A DNA stretch of 64,000 bases from Bacteroidales bacterium (GCA_017550405.1 JAFZPH010000044.1:1-64000); one strand, 5' to 3'. Counted from the first letter of the stretch, positions 18,744-27,939 are shown. Numbers and translations: made by a program. The notes: a model not told the origin generated them from the letters alone.

Positions 18744-19532
18744 ATGAAACGACTGATGTTCTTTCTGTTGATGGTTGCCATTTGTGGATGGACTTTTGCG
18801 CAGGAACCAGTGCCTCACACTACGATCGCCGAGCAGGTGCGCGGCACCGACAGCACCTCATCGGGTTTTGTGGCCGATGTTCTGACATGGTACGATGCCC
18901 ACATGAACTATACCACTGTGGGGTTGTTGATGGCTTTGGAGAGCTCTTTTGTCCCGTTCCCTTCGGAGGTTGTGATTCCTCCGGCAGTATATGTGGCCTG
19001 CAATCCCGACTCACGGAGCGGAATGACGCTATGGCTTATAGTGGTGATAGGCACTTTGGGTGCTTTGATAGGGGCTTATATCAACTATTTTCTTTCGCGC
19101 TGGTTGGGCCGTCCGATTATCTATGCTTTTGCCGAGAGCAAGGTGGGTCATCTGCTTAATCTCTCCAAAGAGAAAGTTCAGCGGGCAGAGGTCTATTTCA
19201 ACGACCACGGCAGTATTTCCACCCTTGTCGGTCGACTGATACCTGTCATCAGGCAGCTTATCTCCATTCCTGCAGGTCTTTCCAAGATGAATCTCGCAGC
19301 CTTCTCGCTTTTCACCTTCCTTGGTGCTGGAGTGTGGAACTGTGTGCTTGCCTTGCTGGGATGGCTGGCCTATCAGGCTGCCGACCCCTCGGTGATTGAG
19401 AAGTACAGCCATCAGCTCTCGATAGGGATTGTTGTGCTTTTCGTTCTGGTGGTATTGTTCCTTGTGGTCCGTGCCCTTGTGAGGAAGAGAAAGCAGAAGA
19501 GCGGGGTTGGCAGTGTAGACCGTGAGAGTTGA
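18744..19532 (+). CDS. DedA/SNARE-associated family membrane protein
   Basis: DedA proteins are inner-membrane proteins connected with undecaprenyl-phosphate or phosphatidylethanolamine flipping and with envelope homeostasis. The conserved membrane-embedded acidic motif ESSFVPFPSEVVIPPA lies near residue 67 and the signature GRLIPVIRQLISIPAG near residue 152, both diagnostic. Unusually, the family core is preceded by an apparent cleavable signal peptide (MKRLMFFLLMVAICGWTFAQ) and a short polar stretch. ATG 18744 starts exactly at that signal; ATGs at 18723 and 18729 are also in frame. The C-terminus has a final hydrophobic helix and a basic tail. It follows the TPR gene by about 40 nt. Confidence 0.88.
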   Translation: MKRLMFFLLMVAICGWTFAQEPVPHTTIAEQVRGTDSTSSGFVADVLTWYDAHMNYTTVGLLMALESSFVPFPSEVVIPPAVYVACNPDSRSGMTLWLIVVIGTLGALIGAYINYFLSRWLGRPIIYAFAESKVGHLLNLSKEKVQRAEVYFNDHGSISTLVGRLIPVIRQLISIPAGLSKMNLAAFSLFTFLGAGVWNCVLALLGWLAYQAADPSVIEKYSHQLSIGIVVLFVLVVLFLVVRALVRKRKQKSGVGSVDRES

Positions 19533-19567
19533 TAGTTGAAACGCTGAATTCAAAATGGAATATAGAT

Positions 19568-19735
19568 ATGAGTGAGAACGATTCCGACATCGACAGGAAA
19601 ATAGAGATAGCCCGTCTCTTCATGAGGAAGGACCGCCCCCTGCCCAAACGCGGGTGCAGCTGGGCTTTCTTTATCTTCCTCGGCCTGCTGACACTGGGGC
19701 TTGTGGTAATGTATTTTTTCTATAAAATGAACTGA
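19568..19735 (+). CDS. Small single-pass membrane protein
   Basis: A 55-residue frame between the dedA-like gene and sufS. The first 35 residues are charged (MSENDSDIDRKIEIARLFM...), and residues of about 32-52 form one membrane helix (WAFFIFLGLLTLGLVVMYFF) ending in YKMN. It fits a tightly packed run of plus-strand genes (35 nt after the gene before it, 40 nt before sufS), which supports it being real. No function is recognised. Start ATG 19568 is preferred to an upstream in-frame TTG at 19529 that overlaps the preceding gene. Confidence 0.5.
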   Translation: MSENDSDIDRKIEIARLFMRKDRPLPKRGCSWAFFIFLGLLTLGLVVMYFFYKMN

Positions 19736-19775
19736 ATACTCTTCTTCAGGTTTCTAAACCCAAAGTTGAAAAGAA

Positions 19776-20981
19776 ATGAATAATATGATGGATTTTCCTA
19801 TACTCGATACACAGGTATACAATCACCGACTGGTTTATCTGGACAATGCCGCTACAACACAGAAACCGCGTGCTGTCATTGATACGCTGACCAACTACTA
19901 CTTGACACTCAACAGCAATATTCACCGCGGAGCCCACTACTTGGCTTCCCTGGCGACGGAGCGTTATGAAGGCGTGCGACGTCAGGTGCAGGCGTTCATC
20001 AATGCCCCTAGCAGCAACGGGATTGTCTTCACTCGCGGCACAACGGAGAGCATCAATCTAGTGGCCTCCTCCTTTGGGCGTGGATTCCTCAAGGCCGGCG
20101 ACGAGGTGATAGTGTCGGGTATGGAGCATCACTCCAATATTGTTCCTTGGCAACTGGCCTGCCAGCTGGCGGGAGCCTCTTTGCGGGTCATCCCGTTCAG
20201 CGACGAAGGTGTCTTGGACCTCGAAGCCTACCGCTCGCTTCTCTCTCCCCGCACCCGTATTGTGGCCTGCACACATGTCTCCAACACGCTCGGCACAATC
20301 AATCCAGTCAAAGAGGTTGTCGACATAGCCCACAGCCACGGCATCCCCGTGCTCATCGACGGTGCCCAGGCTGTAGCGCACATGAAGGTGGATGTACAGC
20401 AGATAGGGTGCGATTTCTACTGCTTCTCGGGACACAAGATGTATGCCCCAATGGGGGTGGGGGTGATGTATGGGCGTGAGGAACTCCTTTCGCAGCTGCC
20501 CCCATATCAAGGCGGTGGCGAGATGATAAAAGATGTCACCTTTGAACGCACTACCTACAATGAGTTGCCTTTCCGTTTCGAGGCGGGCACACCGTCGGTG
20601 GGAGATGTGTTGGGACTAGGTGCTGCCATCGATTTTATGCAAGAGCAAGGAGTTGAGAATATCGCCTGCCATGAAGAAGATCTGCTGCACTATGCCACCG
20701 AACGGTTGCTGACCGTCCCTGGTATGCGTCTCTTTGGCACAGCACCCCACAAGGCAGGTGTCATTTCTTTCCTGATAGGCGAAGCACACCCCTACGATGT
20801 CGGTACCCTGCTCGACAAACTGGGCGTAGCCGTCCGTACGGGGCACCACTGCACACAGCCCATCATGGACCGCTATGGCATACCTGGCACGGTGCGCGCC
20901 AGCTTTGCCTGCTACACCACGCACGACGATGTCGATGCGTTGGTGGCTGCCCTCAACCGCATCGCCCCGATGCTGGAATGA
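19776..20981 (+). CDS. sufS: Cysteine desulfurase, SufS type
   Basis: SufS removes sulfur from cysteine, using pyridoxal phosphate, and passes it as a persulfide to the SUF iron-sulfur assembly system. The 401-residue protein is a class V aminotransferase fold of group II: the PLP lysine is in FSGHKMYAPMGVGVMYG, the active-site cysteine in RTGHHCTQP, and the N-terminal LDNAATTQKP and GMEHHSNIVPW motifs are typical. The other suf genes (sufBCD, sufU or sufE) are not adjacent, so this copy has been separated from the rest or works with distant genes. It lies in the plus-strand run before recN, 57 nt from it. Confidence 0.93.
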   Translation: MNNMMDFPILDTQVYNHRLVYLDNAATTQKPRAVIDTLTNYYLTLNSNIHRGAHYLASLATERYEGVRRQVQAFINAPSSNGIVFTRGTTESINLVASSFGRGFLKAGDEVIVSGMEHHSNIVPWQLACQLAGASLRVIPFSDEGVLDLEAYRSLLSPRTRIVACTHVSNTLGTINPVKEVVDIAHSHGIPVLIDGAQAVAHMKVDVQQIGCDFYCFSGHKMYAPMGVGVMYGREELLSQLPPYQGGGEMIKDVTFERTTYNELPFRFEAGTPSVGDVLGLGAAIDFMQEQGVENIACHEEDLLHYATERLLTVPGMRLFGTAPHKAGVISFLIGEAHPYDVGTLLDKLGVAVRTGHHCTQPIMDRYGIPGTVRASFACYTTHDDVDALVAALNRIAPMLE

Positions 20982-21038
20982 CCTGCTTTATTGAACAACC
21001 CTTGTGCTACGATATGAACATCATACTAAATATAGAAC

Positions 21039-22706
21039 ATGCTGAAAACCTTACATATTGAGAACTATGCACTGATACGCGAAACCGACATCTCGTTTGC
21101 CGGGGGCTTTGTGGTCATCACCGGCGAGACGGGGGCAGGCAAGTCTATCTTGCTTGGAGCCTTGGGATTGCTTCTTGGTCAGCGGGCTGACACCCAAGTG
21201 CTCTCGGACAAGGAGCGCAAGTGCGTGGTGGAAGCAACGTTCGATATTGCCGACCTCGGCTTGGAGCCGTTGTTTGCCCGCTACGATGCCGACTACGACG
21301 ATGTGCTCATCCTCCGTCGCGAGATACTCCCCAGTGCCAAGAGCCGTGCGTTCGTCAACGATTCGCCTGCAAACCTGCAGTTCCTCAAGGAGCTGGGGCC
21401 GCACATTCTTGATATCCATTCGCAATACCAGACCCTCACGCTCACCGAAAGCACTTTCCAGACACAGTTGCTCGACACCCTTGCCGATCATTCTCCCCTG
21501 TCGGAGTATCAGGCGCAGTACCGTGAGTATGCTTCGTTGAAACACGAATTGGAACAACTCACCGCCCAAGAGTCTGAGAACAAAAAGGCTTACGACTACA
21601 ACCTGTTCCTCTTCAACGAGCTGAAAGCGGCCCGTCTGGCCGAGGACGAGCAGCAGGAACTGGAAGATGAAGCCCGTCTGCTCGAACATGCCGAAACGAT
21701 AAAGGAGGCCTTGGGCAACGTGGCCGCCTTGTGTGACGGCAACGAGGGTGACGGAGTGGTGAGCAGACTCTCCTCCTCTCGCGGGTACCTGTCGCATGTG
21801 GCTTCCTTCCACGAGGGAATAGAGTCGCTCTATCAGCGGCTCGACTCTTGCCTTATCGAGGTGCAGGACATCCTCTCTGAGGCGGCAGATCTGGACGACA
21901 AGATACAGTATTCCCCCGAACGTCAGGAGGAGGTGAACAGCCGTCTCGACCTTATCTATAGGTTGCAGAAGAAACACAATGTAGGCACCGTCGCCGAATT
22001 GTTGGAGATAGAGCGCAACCTCGACAGTCAGTTGCAGGAGGCCGACAGCCTCGACGACCGTATACGAGGCTTGATGGAGCGGGTGGACAAAGCCTTCTCG
22101 CAGATGCAGCAGACGGCCGACCGCCTCACCACGAGTCGCCGCAAGGCTGGCAGTATGCTCGAAAAGCAGTTGCTGCCTGTCCTGGCGCAGGTAGGCATGG
22201 CGTCGGCACGTATAGTGGTCGGCATCTCCCCCTCGCAGGACTATGGCCCCATGGGACACGATACGGTCCGGCTGCTCTTCAACGCCAACCAGGGCGGAAC
22301 ACCCCGCTTGCTGTCCGAGGTGGCCTCGGGAGGTGAGTTGTCGCGTTTGATGCTGGCCATCAAGTCGCTGGTGACCCGTCGCAGTCTGTTGCCCACCATT
22401 ATCTTCGACGAGATAGACAGTGGCGTCTCCGGCGACATATCGGTGGCCGTGGGCGGCATCATGCGTCACATGTCGGAGCACATGCAGGTGATTGCCATCT
22501 CCCATCTCCCCCAGATAGCTGCCAAGGCTGGGCAGCATTTCAAGGTGGCCAAGGCTGTGGAGGACGATTCGACGGTCTCCCGCATACGCCAACTGTCGCC
22601 CGACGAACATGTCACCGAGATAGCAGTGATGCTCTCGTCCAATCCCCCCACGGCAGCGGCCCTCCAGACTGCCCGCGAACTGATAAAAGAAAGCGAACGC
22701 ATTTAA
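21039..22706 (+). CDS. recN: DNA repair protein RecN
   Basis: RecN is an SMC-like ATPase that acts early in repair of double-strand breaks. The 555-residue protein has Walker A GETGAGKS at residues 29-36, a central coiled-coil (roughly residues 150-380, with long heptad-like stretches such as YREYASLKHELEQLTAQESENKKAYDY), the ABC signature VASGGELSRL, and Walker B TIIFDEIDSGVSG near the C-terminus. Length is normal. It follows sufS and precedes the M23 peptidase gene by 41 nt. Confidence 0.96.
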   Translation: MLKTLHIENYALIRETDISFAGGFVVITGETGAGKSILLGALGLLLGQRADTQVLSDKERKCVVEATFDIADLGLEPLFARYDADYDDVLILRREILPSAKSRAFVNDSPANLQFLKELGPHILDIHSQYQTLTLTESTFQTQLLDTLADHSPLSEYQAQYREYASLKHELEQLTAQESENKKAYDYNLFLFNELKAARLAEDEQQELEDEARLLEHAETIKEALGNVAALCDGNEGDGVVSRLSSSRGYLSHVASFHEGIESLYQRLDSCLIEVQDILSEAADLDDKIQYSPERQEEVNSRLDLIYRLQKKHNVGTVAELLEIERNLDSQLQEADSLDDRIRGLMERVDKAFSQMQQTADRLTTSRRKAGSMLEKQLLPVLAQVGMASARIVVGISPSQDYGPMGHDTVRLLFNANQGGTPRLLSEVASGGELSRLMLAIKSLVTRRSLLPTIIFDEIDSGVSGDISVAVGGIMRHMSEHMQVIAISHLPQIAAKAGQHFKVAKAVEDDSTVSRIRQLSPDEHVTEIAVMLSSNPPTAAALQTARELIKESERI

Positions 22707-22747
22707 ACGATATTATTAATACTTAATTTTAATCTATAATTTGTATC

Positions 22748-24505
22748 ATGCCCTTCATAAGATTATTATTCCTGTTGTTGTTCTCATTATGCTCTATGGG
22801 AGTGTCGTCGCAGCAGAGACAGCCGCAGCTGGACAATCCGCTGCATCTGCCCGCAGCCCCTTCGGGTACCTTTGCCGAGATACGCACCAATCATTTCCAT
22901 AGTGGTATCGACCTCCGTATCGGTGGCGACGAAGGCGTGGGGACACCTGTCTATGCTCCCGCCGACGGCTATGTGTCGCGTCTCCGCATCTCCGCCTACG
23001 ACGGAGGCAAAATGCTATACATCAACCACGAGGGGAATATCACTACCGTGTATCTCCACCTCGACGGCTACCACGGCGACATCGCCAAGTATGTGCGCCG
23101 CTATCAGGCGGAACACCAGTGTTACGCATTTGATACCACAGTTGCCGAAGGGGTGCTCCCTGTCAAGAGGGGCCAGCTTATAGCCTATGCTGGGAACTCC
23201 GGCATGAGCGGAGGACCCCACCTGCACTACGAGGTGCGCAACACCCGCACACAGCAAAGCCTCAATCCCTTGCAGTACGGCATCACACTTGCCGACAACA
23301 ACCCGCCCGCCATCAAAGGTATCCGCCTGCTGCCTGTGGACAAGAACAGTCGCGTCAACGGAGGCAAAACCCCCTATCAGGTAGACCTCAGCGGCAAGGC
23401 CGACCGCCTTGGCAGTGCCGTCAATCCCATTTCCGTGTTGGGACGCTTCTATGTAGGTGTGTATGCGGCTGACCAGTCCGAGGGCTCCACGCAGAACAAC
23501 GGCTACGACCGCATCGACATCTGGGTGGACGGGAGGCCTTTCTTCCAATACAAAATGGATGTTATCACCTATTCCGAGACCCGTGCCATTAACGCCCAGC
23601 TCGACTACGACTATTATCTCGCCACCCGTCGGCCATACATCCTCACCCGCCGCCTGCCCGGCGACCCCGTCCGTCCGGCACGCACCTTCGGCGACGGCAG
23701 CGTTGGGTTCATCTCCTCCGACACCATGCTCCACCGTATCACCGTGGCTGTCTCCGACTACAACGGCAACCGGACAGCCCGCAGTTTCTATGTCCGTAAT
23801 AGCTTGGTAACATTAGTGCCCATGCACGATGTGCCAGAACATCCATCCTATCACCTCTTTACGGACAGCCTCACCGTGCGCTGGCCTGTCAGTGTCAGCC
23901 GCGGCGACTATCAGATTGACATGCCCGCAGGCATGGTCTACTACGACGACCTGCTGGTACACGGCAAACAAAGCGACCGCCGTTACATCTCGCCCATCTA
24001 CACCGTCAAACCGTGGCGCAGTCCCTATCCTCCACACCGCACCTGGCAGCTGCGTGTTCCCCTCGTGGTGGGATATGAACCCGAGCAGCTGGTGCTGTGC
24101 AAACTCAAGGATGATAAACTGTCTGCGCTGCCCACACGTGTCGTCGAGCGCAAGGTGGAGGGTAAGCCCGGCCGCTGGCTTGAAGCCGACGTGCGCGACT
24201 TTGGCAACTTCGTCGTGGCCAACGATGTGACACCACCCTCACTTAAGCCGCTCAACTTCAAGGCAGGGGGAAAGGTTTCTGCCCGTGTATTGCGCATGAA
24301 GATGAGCGATGACCTCTCAGGGGTGCGTGAATATCGCTGCTTTATCAATGGCGAGTGGGTGCTGGCCGAGTTCGACGGTAAATACGCCACCCTCACCATC
24401 GACCTCAATCAAGTGGACAAGAATGTATCCACTCTCGACCTCCGCATCTTCCTTACCGACTGCTGCGGCAACGAGGCCGAACTCTCTTACAGTCTGAGAA
24501 GGTAG
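22748..24505 (+). CDS. Secreted M23-family peptidase (LytM domain)
   Basis: A 585-residue exported protein with a signal peptide (to about residue 21) and an N-terminal LytM/M23 domain. Zinc ligands are visible: His51 and Asp55 in HFHSGID, and His160 in GPHLHYEV with His158 nearby. This family cuts peptide bonds in peptidoglycan or activates other hydrolases at division. Residues of about 200-585 are beta-rich domains without a clear match and may position the enzyme in the envelope. All the metal ligands are present, so it is probably active rather than an EnvC-like pseudoenzyme. The gene ends before a 9-bp repeat array that separates it from the convergent LiaF-like gene. Confidence 0.87.
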   Translation: MPFIRLLFLLLFSLCSMGVSSQQRQPQLDNPLHLPAAPSGTFAEIRTNHFHSGIDLRIGGDEGVGTPVYAPADGYVSRLRISAYDGGKMLYINHEGNITTVYLHLDGYHGDIAKYVRRYQAEHQCYAFDTTVAEGVLPVKRGQLIAYAGNSGMSGGPHLHYEVRNTRTQQSLNPLQYGITLADNNPPAIKGIRLLPVDKNSRVNGGKTPYQVDLSGKADRLGSAVNPISVLGRFYVGVYAADQSEGSTQNNGYDRIDIWVDGRPFFQYKMDVITYSETRAINAQLDYDYYLATRRPYILTRRLPGDPVRPARTFGDGSVGFISSDTMLHRITVAVSDYNGNRTARSFYVRNSLVTLVPMHDVPEHPSYHLFTDSLTVRWPVSVSRGDYQIDMPAGMVYYDDLLVHGKQSDRRYISPIYTVKPWRSPYPPHRTWQLRVPLVVGYEPEQLVLCKLKDDKLSALPTRVVERKVEGKPGRWLEADVRDFGNFVVANDVTPPSLKPLNFKAGGKVSARVLRMKMSDDLSGVREYRCFINGEWVLAEFDGKYATLTIDLNQVDKNVSTLDLRIFLTDCCGNEAELSYSLRR

Positions 24506-24531
24506 AGGAAATGACTGGGGAACCCCTATAT

Positions 24532-24612
24532 TCTGAATACTCGGAATACTCAGAATAATCGGAGTACTCTGAATATTCTGAATATTCTGATTACTCCGAT
24601 TATTCCGACATT
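24532..24612. repeat. 9-bp tandem array between convergent genes
   Basis: Nine consecutive 9-mers follow the pattern TCnGAnTAn: TCTGAATAC, TCGGAATAC, TCAGAATAA, TCGGAGTAC, TCTGAATAT twice, TCTGATTAC, TCCGATTAT and TCCGACATT. The two ends are complementary (24551-24566 against 24592-24607, 15 of 16 positions), so the array can fold as a hairpin on either strand and may terminate both flanking genes. Confidence 0.75.
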
Positions 24613-24619
24613 AACACAT

Positions 24620-25297
24620 TCACTTAATCTCAATCCCCGAGAAAACACACGAGCCGGAGATATAGAGCGTGTGAGTGTGGTCGGAGACAAATACATGGCG
24701 TTTGTCATCCACGCCGCCGAAGGTGGCATTCGCCGTCACCTTAACAAGCAGGTCGCCGGGGGCTGAGATGACCAATCCTGCAAACTTGCAATCCACATTG
24801 AGCTCTACATCCTCGTTGATGACAGCTCCGCGCAGGTCCAGATGCACCGAGGCGAAAGAGGCAACCACATCTGCCCCCTCAAATACCTCGCCGCCGAAAC
24901 ACAGGTTCTGCTCGCCAAACGAGGCATTCACCACGCGGATATTCTTCCCGTCGCGGGAAAGCGTCTTCACTGGCGGAAGGTCGGCATCCTTTCTTTTGTT
25001 GCCAAAAATCATACCGAGTCCCAGTGCGATGACAAGCACGGCCAAGCCTATCTTCCAGAACATGTCCCAGTCGATGACATTCTGTTCGGCAAGCAGAAGC
25101 AGCACACCCACGCCCAAACCGATGGCGGGTGCAGTCTTTTCCCGTTGTCCCAGAAGTCCGCAGATTGAGGGCACGATAATGAAGAGCGTCCACCAACCGT
25201 TGAACAGGACATTAATGTGAAGGCAGATGCACACAATCCACACAATGCCGCACACGACCAGTGCCGAGCCCCAGATTACTTTGTTGTTTCGATTCAT
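24620..25297 (-). CDS. LiaF-like membrane protein
   Basis: A 225-residue protein with four hydrophobic segments within about residues 8-103 (IIW..., WWTLFIIVPSICGLL, IGLGVGVLLLLAE, IGLAVLVIALGLGMIFG), then a cytoplasmic-type C-terminal beta-helical domain (residues 125-225) with repeated FGEQN, FASVHLDLRGA, CKFAGLVISAPGDL and ATFGGV patterns. This is the layout of LiaF-family proteins, which in Firmicutes restrain the LiaSR envelope-stress system. Bacteroidetes members have no proven role, and no LiaSR-type kinase is nearby. It stands alone with a -7 box at 25365-25372. Confidence 0.78.
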   Translation of the reverse strand: MNRNNKVIWGSALVVCGIVWIVCICLHINVLFNGWWTLFIIVPSICGLLGQREKTAPAIGLGVGVLLLLAEQNVIDWDMFWKIGLAVLVIALGLGMIFGNKRKDADLPPVKTLSRDGKNIRVVNASFGEQNLCFGGEVFEGADVVASFASVHLDLRGAVINEDVELNVDCKFAGLVISAPGDLLVKVTANATFGGVDDKRHVFVSDHTHTLYISGSCVFSGIEIK

Positions 25298-25364
25298 ACT
25301 ATTTCTTTTAAGTTAGCAAATTATACAAACAAGGGAGGATAAATACAAATACTCTTCCCGGCTG

Positions 25365-25372
25365 CAAAGATA
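25365..25372 (-). promoter_or_regulatory. -7 promoter box, LiaF-like gene
   Basis: The minus strand reads TATCTTTG, the commonest form of the Bacteroidetes box, about 68 nt before the start codon. Confidence 0.55.
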
Positions 25373-25440
25373 CGAACTTTTTTTGAAAGTGTGAAAGTGT
25401 TGGTGTGTCGGTTCGGAGTGCTGATGTTTCATTTGCGAAT

Positions 25441-27123
25441 TCACGGTGTCACCCAAGTGAAGACAACTCCGGAAGTGGGCAGGTCTGTCCCGTGTTCCAA
25501 GGCTGTCCGCACTGCTGTCGGGCAGGTGATGGTACAGGCACCGGATGAAGTGGAAAGGCAATGGCACATGCCTTGTTTATTGGACACGCCACTCATGTCA
25601 AAATGAGAGAGGTTCAGGTTTGTCATGTTTGAGCAAGCCCAAAACATTGATTCCATATTCGTCACCTTCCTGGTATCGAAGCTGGACAGATCGAGGGTTG
25701 AATGTTGATAGAATGTAAACATCCCGTGCATATTTGTAACATTCGAAGTGTTGAAGCTTGAGAGGTTCAAGTTCTTTAGGCTAATACAATCATAAAACAT
25801 ACCACTCATATCCGTCACCTTCTCGGTGTTGAAATTGGAGACATTTATTATCTGCAGTCCAGTGCAACCAGCGAACATCCAACTCATATCGGTGACATTG
25901 GAGGTGTTGAAGTTTGAAAGTCTTATAGTCGTCAATTCCCCGCTTCCCTCAAACATGTGGCTCATATCAGTTACATAATCAGTGCGGAATCTGTCACCGT
26001 ATATGATTCTTTTCAATTTGAGATCTTCATAATATGCACGTTCATGTGGATTCTCATAATAAAAACCATAGGCAGACTCAAACATGTGAGAGCAATTCGG
26101 ATTTGCTTGAATCTGGCTGGCCCTTGTCGAGACCCTCCATGTGGTACCGTCAAGGTTGCCATAGATGGGGACAGGGGAGTCAGGAGTGGAGAGCAGGGTG
26201 CCGGATGTGACAGGACTGTTGTATTCAAAAACCACCGACTTGGTCTTGTCATCTCTTGGGATTGCGGCATTGAAATCCGGGCCGCTTATCAATTTGGCAT
26301 GAGGGGCTTCGGCCAACTCCGTCACATTCAGCGTCACCGTGTCGATGGCGTTTTGAGCCAATGCCACCTTCTCTTTCCTTGCTTCGCACATGTATCCGTC
26401 TGTGGTGTAAAGCGTGAGTGTCATGTCGTCGGTAGTGAAAGGTGGAACTACGATGTCGAATGTGCTGGTGCTCTGTGCTTCCACCGAGGCGGGGAAGTCG
26501 TTGGTGAAGGCCAGAAAAACGGTGTTCGACGCGTTGTTGGACATGTCGATGTGGCTGGACTCCTGTCTTACCACCGTTGCAGTACCTGCCCCGCTGAGTT
26601 TGGCCGTCTGGGTCCTGACTTCTATACGGGCCAGCGGAAGCACTCTGTCCAACGGGTTGCTGACGGTCACTCGCACGATGGAGCAAAGACTGTAGAACCG
26701 CAGTGTGTTACCGCTGGTCAGGTAGGCTGCCATCGGCATTTCAACCCTTTGTCGGCCGTTTGCTATTCGGTAGGTCTGTTTCGTGGGTAGGATGACGGGA
26801 AGGCTGCTATTACTGCTCTTGCCGCTTTCTGCCACTATGCCGGCGGGAAAAATGGCTCGGTAGGTATTGGCTGACGCCACATTCTCAATCCGAGCTAGGA
26901 CACCTGATGCCGCTGTGACGGGGTAGGCCGCGTTGTTGATAAACACCTCGTCGCCGTTAAGCCAGTACAGCGCAGATTCGTCGGGGTGTAGCCCGACGTT
27001 GCCATTCAGGGGTTTCTGTATTTCTACAACCAGTGTGACGGACTCTTCGTCCTTCTGGCAGCCCGCTGTCAGCACAGCCATAACAGCCACGATAAGTGTA
27101 AAAAATACCTGTTGACGGCTCAT
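25441..27123 (-). CDS. BspA-like surface lipoprotein with DUF285 repeats
   Basis: A 560-residue lipoprotein with signal sequence and lipobox LTAGC (Cys22). Residues of about 30-290 resemble the fimbrillin-like/Mfa-type N-terminal domain of Bacteroidales surface proteins (beta-rich, with repeated VTVSNPLD and TLYTTDGY segments). Residues of about 340-520 carry at least five DUF285/BspA-type units with the pattern LSNFNTSNVTDMSWMFAGC, in which MxxMF recurs every 23-24 residues. Such repeats are found in surface adhesins of gut and oral species and of Mycoplasma. A role in adhesion is inferred from the family. The gene is somewhat AT-richer than its neighbours, which may reflect acquisition. Confidence 0.82.
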   Translation of the reverse strand: MSRQQVFFTLIVAVMAVLTAGCQKDEESVTLVVEIQKPLNGNVGLHPDESALYWLNGDEVFINNAAYPVTAASGVLARIENVASANTYRAIFPAGIVAESGKSSNSSLPVILPTKQTYRIANGRQRVEMPMAAYLTSGNTLRFYSLCSIVRVTVSNPLDRVLPLARIEVRTQTAKLSGAGTATVVRQESSHIDMSNNASNTVFLAFTNDFPASVEAQSTSTFDIVVPPFTTDDMTLTLYTTDGYMCEARKEKVALAQNAIDTVTLNVTELAEAPHAKLISGPDFNAAIPRDDKTKSVVFEYNSPVTSGTLLSTPDSPVPIYGNLDGTTWRVSTRASQIQANPNCSHMFESAYGFYYENPHERAYYEDLKLKRIIYGDRFRTDYVTDMSHMFEGSGELTTIRLSNFNTSNVTDMSWMFAGCTGLQIINVSNFNTEKVTDMSGMFYDCISLKNLNLSSFNTSNVTNMHGMFTFYQHSTLDLSSFDTRKVTNMESMFWACSNMTNLNLSHFDMSGVSNKQGMCHCLSTSSGACTITCPTAVRTALEHGTDLPTSGVVFTWVTP

Positions 27124-27180
27124 ACCATTTTAATTGTAGTTTCACATCTTTTCTGCTTGCATTAAGTATGTATGCGACTG

Positions 27181-27188
27181 CAAAGATA
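27181..27188 (-). promoter_or_regulatory. -7 promoter box, BspA-like gene
   Basis: The minus strand reads TATCTTTG, about 58 nt before the start codon of the BspA-like lipoprotein. Confidence 0.55.
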
Positions 27189-27493
27189 CAAACATTTTTT
27201 CATAATATTCGGATTAATTGAAAAATTGGATGAAAAATAATCAGAAACTGGATTAGTATGGTGTCATAATGTGCAGGTTATAAGTGGATTCCTTGTCGAT
27301 TCTTCGTTTGTCCGTACGTTATCCGCTTGAGGGAGTGAGGTTTGAACGGCGGAAGAACGAGGGTAGAACGACGTCACAGCGAAGGCAGAGCGAAGCAACA
27401 GGGGAGAGTTGTTGTGACGGGCAAGTTGCCCGTAGTCCATCGGGCGGGGATTTCTTAATGAATGATAAAAAATGCGGGATTTGAGAGAAAAAG

Positions 27494-27524
27494 TTTGTGG
27501 ATTTGAAAATTAGTTGTATCTTTG
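27494..27524 (+). promoter_or_regulatory. Promoter of rplU-rpmA
   Basis: TTTG at 27494-27497 and TATCTTTG at 27517-27524 are 19 nt apart, the canonical Bacteroidetes promoter geometry. The leader to the rplU ATG is about 60 nt. Confidence 0.8.
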
Positions 27525-27593
27525 CAGTCTGTTTCGTGGAATGTATATGTCCACAAATATGCAATAAATCAACAATATAAACAAAATAAGACA

Positions 27594-27902
27594 ATGTACG
27601 CAATCGTAGAAATCGCAGGAAAGCAATTCAAGGTCGCACAAGATCAGAAGATTTTCGTGAACCGTCTCCAGAACGAAGAGGGCAGCGAGGTTTCTTTTGA
27701 CACCGTGATGCTTAAAGACAATGACGGCAACGTTCAGGTTGGACAACCCTACATCGCCGGCGCTAACGTAAAGGCCACCGTGCTGAAACACCTCAAGGGT
27801 GACAAGGTTTTGGTCTTCAAGAAAATCCGCCGCAAGGGCTATCAGAAGATGAACGGCCATCGCGACTATCTGACTCAGATCAAGATTGACAGCATCAACT
27901 AA
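27594..27902 (+). CDS. rplU: 50S ribosomal protein L21
   Basis: A 102-residue protein of normal length for bL21, which binds 23S rRNA. It opens MYAIVEIAGKQFKV and ends with the KKIRRKGYQKMNGHRDYLTQIKI region that contacts rRNA. ATG 27594 is clear: translation further upstream would begin inside the promoter. It is the first gene of the rplU-rpmA operon. Confidence 0.98.
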   Translation: MYAIVEIAGKQFKVAQDQKIFVNRLQNEEGSEVSFDTVMLKDNDGNVQVGQPYIAGANVKATVLKHLKGDKVLVFKKIRRKGYQKMNGHRDYLTQIKIDSIN

Positions 27903-27939
27903 ATCAAAGTATTGTAAAACCTTTTAAAAACAACATATT

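Larger units (their letters stand above)
27124..27593. other. 470-nt intergenic region before rplU
   Basis: It carries divergent promoters at its two ends and no credible gene. The middle has a small palindrome CGGGCAAGTTGCCCG (27418-27432). A short open frame at 27284-27484 has no family features and is not called. Within the rplU leader GTGGA and TCCAC can form a small hairpin around 27536-27554. Confidence 0.6.

Noticed and set aside
27284..27484. Short open frame before rplU
   Set aside because: No start signal, low-complexity basic composition, overlaps palindromic DNA and ends before the rplU promoter.
27522..27593. Longer rplU starting at TTG 27522
   Set aside because: It would start within the -7 box and adds residues with no similarity to L21; ATG 27594 gives the normal 102 residues.
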